Positions 5,599 through 7,719 of a DNA stretch of 7,719 nt are shown piece after piece. Numbering within the stretch: the first letter of the stretch is position 1; every line of letters begins with the position of its first letter. The notes under the pieces were generated by a model. That model searched no databases, was not told the DNA's origin, and was given only the letters and a program-made list of their open reading frames with translations. The stretch spans positions 1 through 7,719 of the forward strand of contig JAGNPU010000078.1 of assembly GCA_017989485.1 (NCBI GenBank). Reading direction: 5' to 3'. Position numbers and translations under genes: made by a program. This stretch comes from Neisseriaceae bacterium (lineage in GTDB: Bacteria; Pseudomonadota; Gammaproteobacteria; Burkholderiales; Neisseriaceae).

Positions 5599-6565
5599 CT
5601 AGGCTCCTTAATGCCAGACCAAATGCAATCAATAGGTCGGGGGCGTGTTCGTCCAGAGCGGCCTGGCTGAAAGCCGCGCTGGTGCTGAGGGCGGTGATGG
5701 GGTGGGCGACGGTGAATAGGGTGTCGACGGCGTGTAAGATATTGGTGAACGCGGGGTCGTCGCTGTGGCGGCCGGTGACGAAGACATGGCTGATGGTTTC
5801 CGCGTGGGTGGCGTGAAAGCGCTGCCAGGTTTGCTGGACAAAACGGGCGCTCTGGTCCTGCGGTGAGCGGGCATCCGCCTCGTTGGCCAGGGATAGGTGG
5901 GCCTGTAGCAGCAGCCGCTGTCGTTGGCACACGTATAGGCTGACGTCGGTGGGCTTGAGGTGCCATAAGGCCAAGACCTGATCCAGGCGTTCGGGGGCAC
6001 ACTGTTTGAGCCAAAAATACCAGGCATTCAATGCGGCAAAGGCTTCGATGTCTAGGCAGCATAGCCTGAGCTGCTGTGCCTGAGTGACCTGTTGGTAATG
6101 GCGAACGGCGTCTTGATGGGTAAAGCACAATAAACCGATAGGGGAACTGTCTGGCCCATCGTCGTCTAAGCATAGGTAATCTGTGACCAAGTTGTCGGCG
6201 CTGGTTTCCTGTTGCAAGAGGGCGTGAATTTGCGCGTCATAAGCCGGCCCCGAGGGGTCGAGCGCCACATACTGGTGGCTGGCCACGTGATTGGGCAAGG
6301 CCATGATGATGTCTGGTGTGGGGGTTGGCAGCTGGGGCAGCAAGGCACTCAGGCTGGCGCCGGTTAAGCCCCACTGCGTGGGCGTCAGCGGCAGGTGGCT
6401 GACGTGGGCATGGTGTTGCAAAGACAGGCGTTCGTGAGGGTCTGCCCTGAGCTGTACCGCATGGACCTGCGTGGCCTCATGGCTAATGCCTAGGGCCAAG
6501 CTGGTTCGGGCCTGTCGGGCGGTGCGTAAAAGTTGATGAATGTGGTTGTTGAACTGGGTGAACAT
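5585..6565 (-). CDS. pilM: Type IV pilus actin-like protein PilM (short, degenerate)
   Basis: PilM is a cytoplasmic actin-like protein that normally binds ATP and the N-terminal peptide of PilN. I choose ATG 6565 (326 aa) over ATG 6571 (328 aa), because GGGAG lies 7 nt before the first but only 1 nt before the second. Recognisable parts, numbered from 6571, are LALGISHEATQVHAVQL (25-41, the first strand pair), IIMALPNH (88-95), LDIEAFAALNAW (173-184) and the C-terminal LLIAFGLALR (313-322). The expected DxG phosphate-2 motif is replaced by LALWHLKPTD (200-209), and the GG of the adenosine motif by VTGRHSD (265-271). ATP binding may therefore be lost, as seems to be the case in HofM-like proteins. 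It has only two lysines. The assignment rests on these weak motifs and on firm context: first gene before pilN, divergent from ponA. Confidence 0.83.
   Translation of the reverse strand: MFTQFNNHIHQLLRTARQARTSLALGISHEATQVHAVQLRADPHERLSLQHHAHVSHLPLTPTQWGLTGASLSALLPQLPTPTPDIIMALPNHVASHQYVALDPSGPAYDAQIHALLQQETSADNLVTDYLCLDDDGPDSSPIGLLCFTHQDAVRHYQQVTQAQQLRLCCLDIEAFAALNAWYFWLKQCAPERLDQVLALWHLKPTDVSLYVCQRQRLLLQAHLSLANEADARSPQDQSARFVQQTWQRFHATHAETISHVFVTGRHSDDPAFTNILHAVDTLFTVAHPITALSTSAAFSQAALDEHAPDLLIAFGLALRSLDDPH
5604..5610 (-). promoter_or_regulatory. Strong ribosome binding site of pilN inside pilM
   Basis: TAAGGAG on the minus strand, 5 nt before the pilN ATG and within the last codons of pilM. 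It is the closest match to the Shine-Dalgarno consensus in the window, so pilN may be translated independently of pilM as well as by coupling. Confidence 0.75.
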
Positions 6566-6572
6566 AGGCATA

Positions 6573-6577
6573 CTCCC
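6573..6577 (-). promoter_or_regulatory. Ribosome binding site that selects the pilM start
   Basis: GGGAG on the minus strand is 7 nt from ATG 6565 but only 1 nt from ATG 6571. The spacing favours the shorter PilM beginning MFTQFNN. Confidence 0.6.
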
Positions 6578-6617
6578 GAGTTAATGACAATTATGTTTTT
6601 TCTTTTGTAATTTAGAT

Positions 6618-6647
6618 TTTGCATTCAGTGGCCTTTAAATTTATACT
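6618..6647 (+). promoter_or_regulatory. Predicted sigma-70 promoter of ponA
   Basis: TATACT (6642-6647) is a five-of-six -10 match, with TTTGCA (6618-6623) 18 nt upstream as a four-of-six -35. Transcription would start near 6654, leaving a leader of about 32 nt. No clear Shine-Dalgarno precedes the ponA ATG. Confidence 0.45.
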
Positions 6648-6685
6648 GCCAGCAATGCTTATATCCCTATGGTTAATAACTATTT

Positions 6686-7719
6686 ATGTTTAAACGACTC
6701 ATAACAACGCTTATCGGGCTTATTCTTGGCTTTGCCATCTTGGGCGCCGGTATCTTGGCCATTGCGATTTTAGTGACCTATCCAAAATTACCCAAATTGG
6801 ATATTGTCACCAATTATAAACCCAAAATGCCTTTGGAAATATACACTTCTGATGGAAAATTAATTGGTTTGTATGGTGAAGAGCGACGCTCTTTTACCAA
6901 AATCCAAGATTTTCCTGACAACTTAAAGAATGCGGTGATGGCCGCCGAAGACAAACGCTTCTATGAACACTGGGGCGTGGACGTGCTCGGCATTACCCGT
7001 GCCATGATGGGCAATGTGGTGTCTGGCGGCGTGCGTTCAGGCGCCAGTACGATCACGCAACAGGTGGCCAAAAACTTCTTTTTGACCAACGAACGCACGT
7101 TGACCCGTAAGTTTAATGAAGCCTTATTGGCCTATAAAATTGAGCAACAGCTGAGCAAAGACGAAATTCTAGAGCTGTATTTCAATCAGATTTATCTTGG
7201 CCAGCGCGCCTACGGCTTTGCGGCCGCGGCCCATACTTATTTTGGCAAGCCAGTCATGCAACTGACCCTAGGCGAAGCGACCATGTTGGCCGGACTGCCT
7301 AAGGCCCCTTCGGCATTTAACCCGATTGTGAATCCTAAGCGCGCACAGCAGCGCCAAACCTATATTCTGAACAATATGTTGGAATTGGGCATGATCACCA
7401 GCGCGGAACATCAGGCGGCGATCAAAGAAGAGCTGAAATACACCAAGTTCCAAAGCGGCATCGACCAAAATGCCCTGTATGTGGCAGAAATGGCCCGCCA
7501 GTCTATGTATGAAAAATATGGTGAGGATGCGTACTCAAACGGCTTTAAGGTGTACACCACGGTCAACAGCGTGAACCAAATCGCGGCGACCAAGGCGTTT
7601 CGTCAAGGCATGTTGAATTTTGACAAATCACAAAATTATCGTGGTGCAGAAGAATTCATCGACTTGAAAAAGCTGGACGCCAAAAATCTGTACATTGAGC
7701 TGGATGAAATTCTGGATGG
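6686..7719 (+). CDS. ponA: Penicillin-binding protein 1A, bifunctional glycosyltransferase/transpeptidase (5' part, runs off window)
   Basis: The frame from ATG 6686 is open to the window end (344 codons plus 2 nt). PBP1A (PonA/MrcA) polymerises and cross-links peptidoglycan from the inner membrane. The N-terminus has a membrane anchor (about 6-31) followed by a glycosyltransferase family 51 domain with all its motifs: EDKRFYEHWG (88-97, catalytic Glu88), GASTITQQ (119-126), RKFNE (141-145), KDEILELYFNQIYLG (158-172) and QRAYGFAAAAHTYFG (173-187). LAGLPKAPSAFNP follows, then a segment (YVAEMARQSMYEKYGEDAY, FKVYTTV) leading towards the transpeptidase domain, whose SxxK, SxN and KTG motifs lie beyond the window. 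It closely resembles Neisseria PBP1A from memory. Lysine is used freely, unlike in the adjacent pil genes. The start is supported by the first in-frame ATG and the typical MFKR onset, not by a ribosome site. Confidence 0.95.
   Translation, partial: MFKRLITTLIGLILGFAILGAGILAIAILVTYPKLPKLDIVTNYKPKMPLEIYTSDGKLIGLYGEERRSFTKIQDFPDNLKNAVMAAEDKRFYEHWGVDVLGITRAMMGNVVSGGVRSGASTITQQVAKNFFLTNERTLTRKFNEALLAYKIEQQLSKDEILELYFNQIYLGQRAYGFAAAAHTYFGKPVMQLTLGEATMLAGLPKAPSAFNPIVNPKRAQQRQTYILNNMLELGMITSAEHQAAIKEELKYTKFQSGIDQNALYVAEMARQSMYEKYGEDAYSNGFKVYTTVNSVNQIAATKAFRQGMLNFDKSQNYRGAEEFIDLKKLDAKNLYIELDEILD

Larger units (their letters stand above)
6572..6685. promoter_or_regulatory. Divergent promoter region between the pil-aro operon and ponA
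   Basis: This short AT-rich gap is the only non-coding space between two divergent transcription units, so it should contain both promoters. On the minus strand CATAAT (6595 to 6590), a five-of-six match to -10, would give a leader of about 20 nt before pilM, but no good -35 lies upstream of it. A TATAAA on the minus strand (6647 to 6642) also overlaps the ponA -10 candidate. I see no operator-like long inverted repeat. Confidence 0.6.

Noticed and set aside
5595..6173. 192-codon open frame on the minus strand inside pilM, plus a 132-codon one at 5629-6027
   Set aside because: Arg/Pro/His-rich out-of-frame translations of a GC-rich gene, with no recognisable motifs; pilM has the family marks and conserved context.
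6669..6704. 11-codon ORF (MVNNYLCLNDS) overlapping the ponA start out of frame
   Set aside because: No Shine-Dalgarno and no regulatory logic such as repeated amino acids; probably chance in AT-rich sequence.

Overview
The window reads as chromosome of a Neisseriaceae-like betaproteobacterium. The basis is gene order (PBP1A gene divergent from pilM-N-O-P-Q, then aroK and aroB) and the close resemblance, from memory, of the PBP1A N-terminus and of the shikimate kinase ([32 protein letters not shown]) to Neisseria proteins. The same order occurs in many gammaproteobacteria (e.g. Pseudomonas, and mrcA-hofMNOPQ-aroKB in enterics), so the assignment rests on protein resemblance. I found none of the canonical Neisseria DNA uptake 12-mers by eye.

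Layout. Positions 1-55 may hold the last codons of an unidentified gene. Positions 56-341 are non-coding, with a short GC-rich hairpin and a possible promoter. Positions 342-992 (+) encode a small membrane-anchored or exported L,D-transpeptidase-like protein (YkuD_2 type). A bidirectional hairpin terminator (1017-1048) separates it from a convergent minus-strand block running from 6565 down to 1058: pilM, pilN, pilO, pilP, pilQ, aroK, aroB. Genes in this block overlap by 4-14 nt or lie about 30 nt apart, with no internal terminator seen, so it looks like one operon. A 114-120 nt AT-rich divergent promoter region separates it from ponA/mrcA (PBP1A), which starts at 6686 (+) and runs off the window.

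Function. PilM (cytoplasmic), PilN and PilO (inner membrane), PilP (lipoprotein) and PilQ (outer-membrane secretin) form the alignment complex and pore of a type IV pilus or DNA-uptake machine. AroK and AroB are shikimate-pathway enzymes. PBP1A and the L,D-transpeptidase act on peptidoglycan.

This is a conserved locus rather than a new system, but it has unusual traits. PilQ is only 429 aa, lacks the N-terminal AMIN region and has the architecture of HofQ/ComE. PilM has lost recognisable nucleotide-binding motifs. PilM-N-O-P together contain only three lysines in about 846 residues, while the flanking genes use lysine normally. A G-quadruplex-capable tract with a seven-base G run lies inside pilQ. 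Together these suggest a reduced or rapidly diverged pilus/competence complex in an otherwise neisserial setting.
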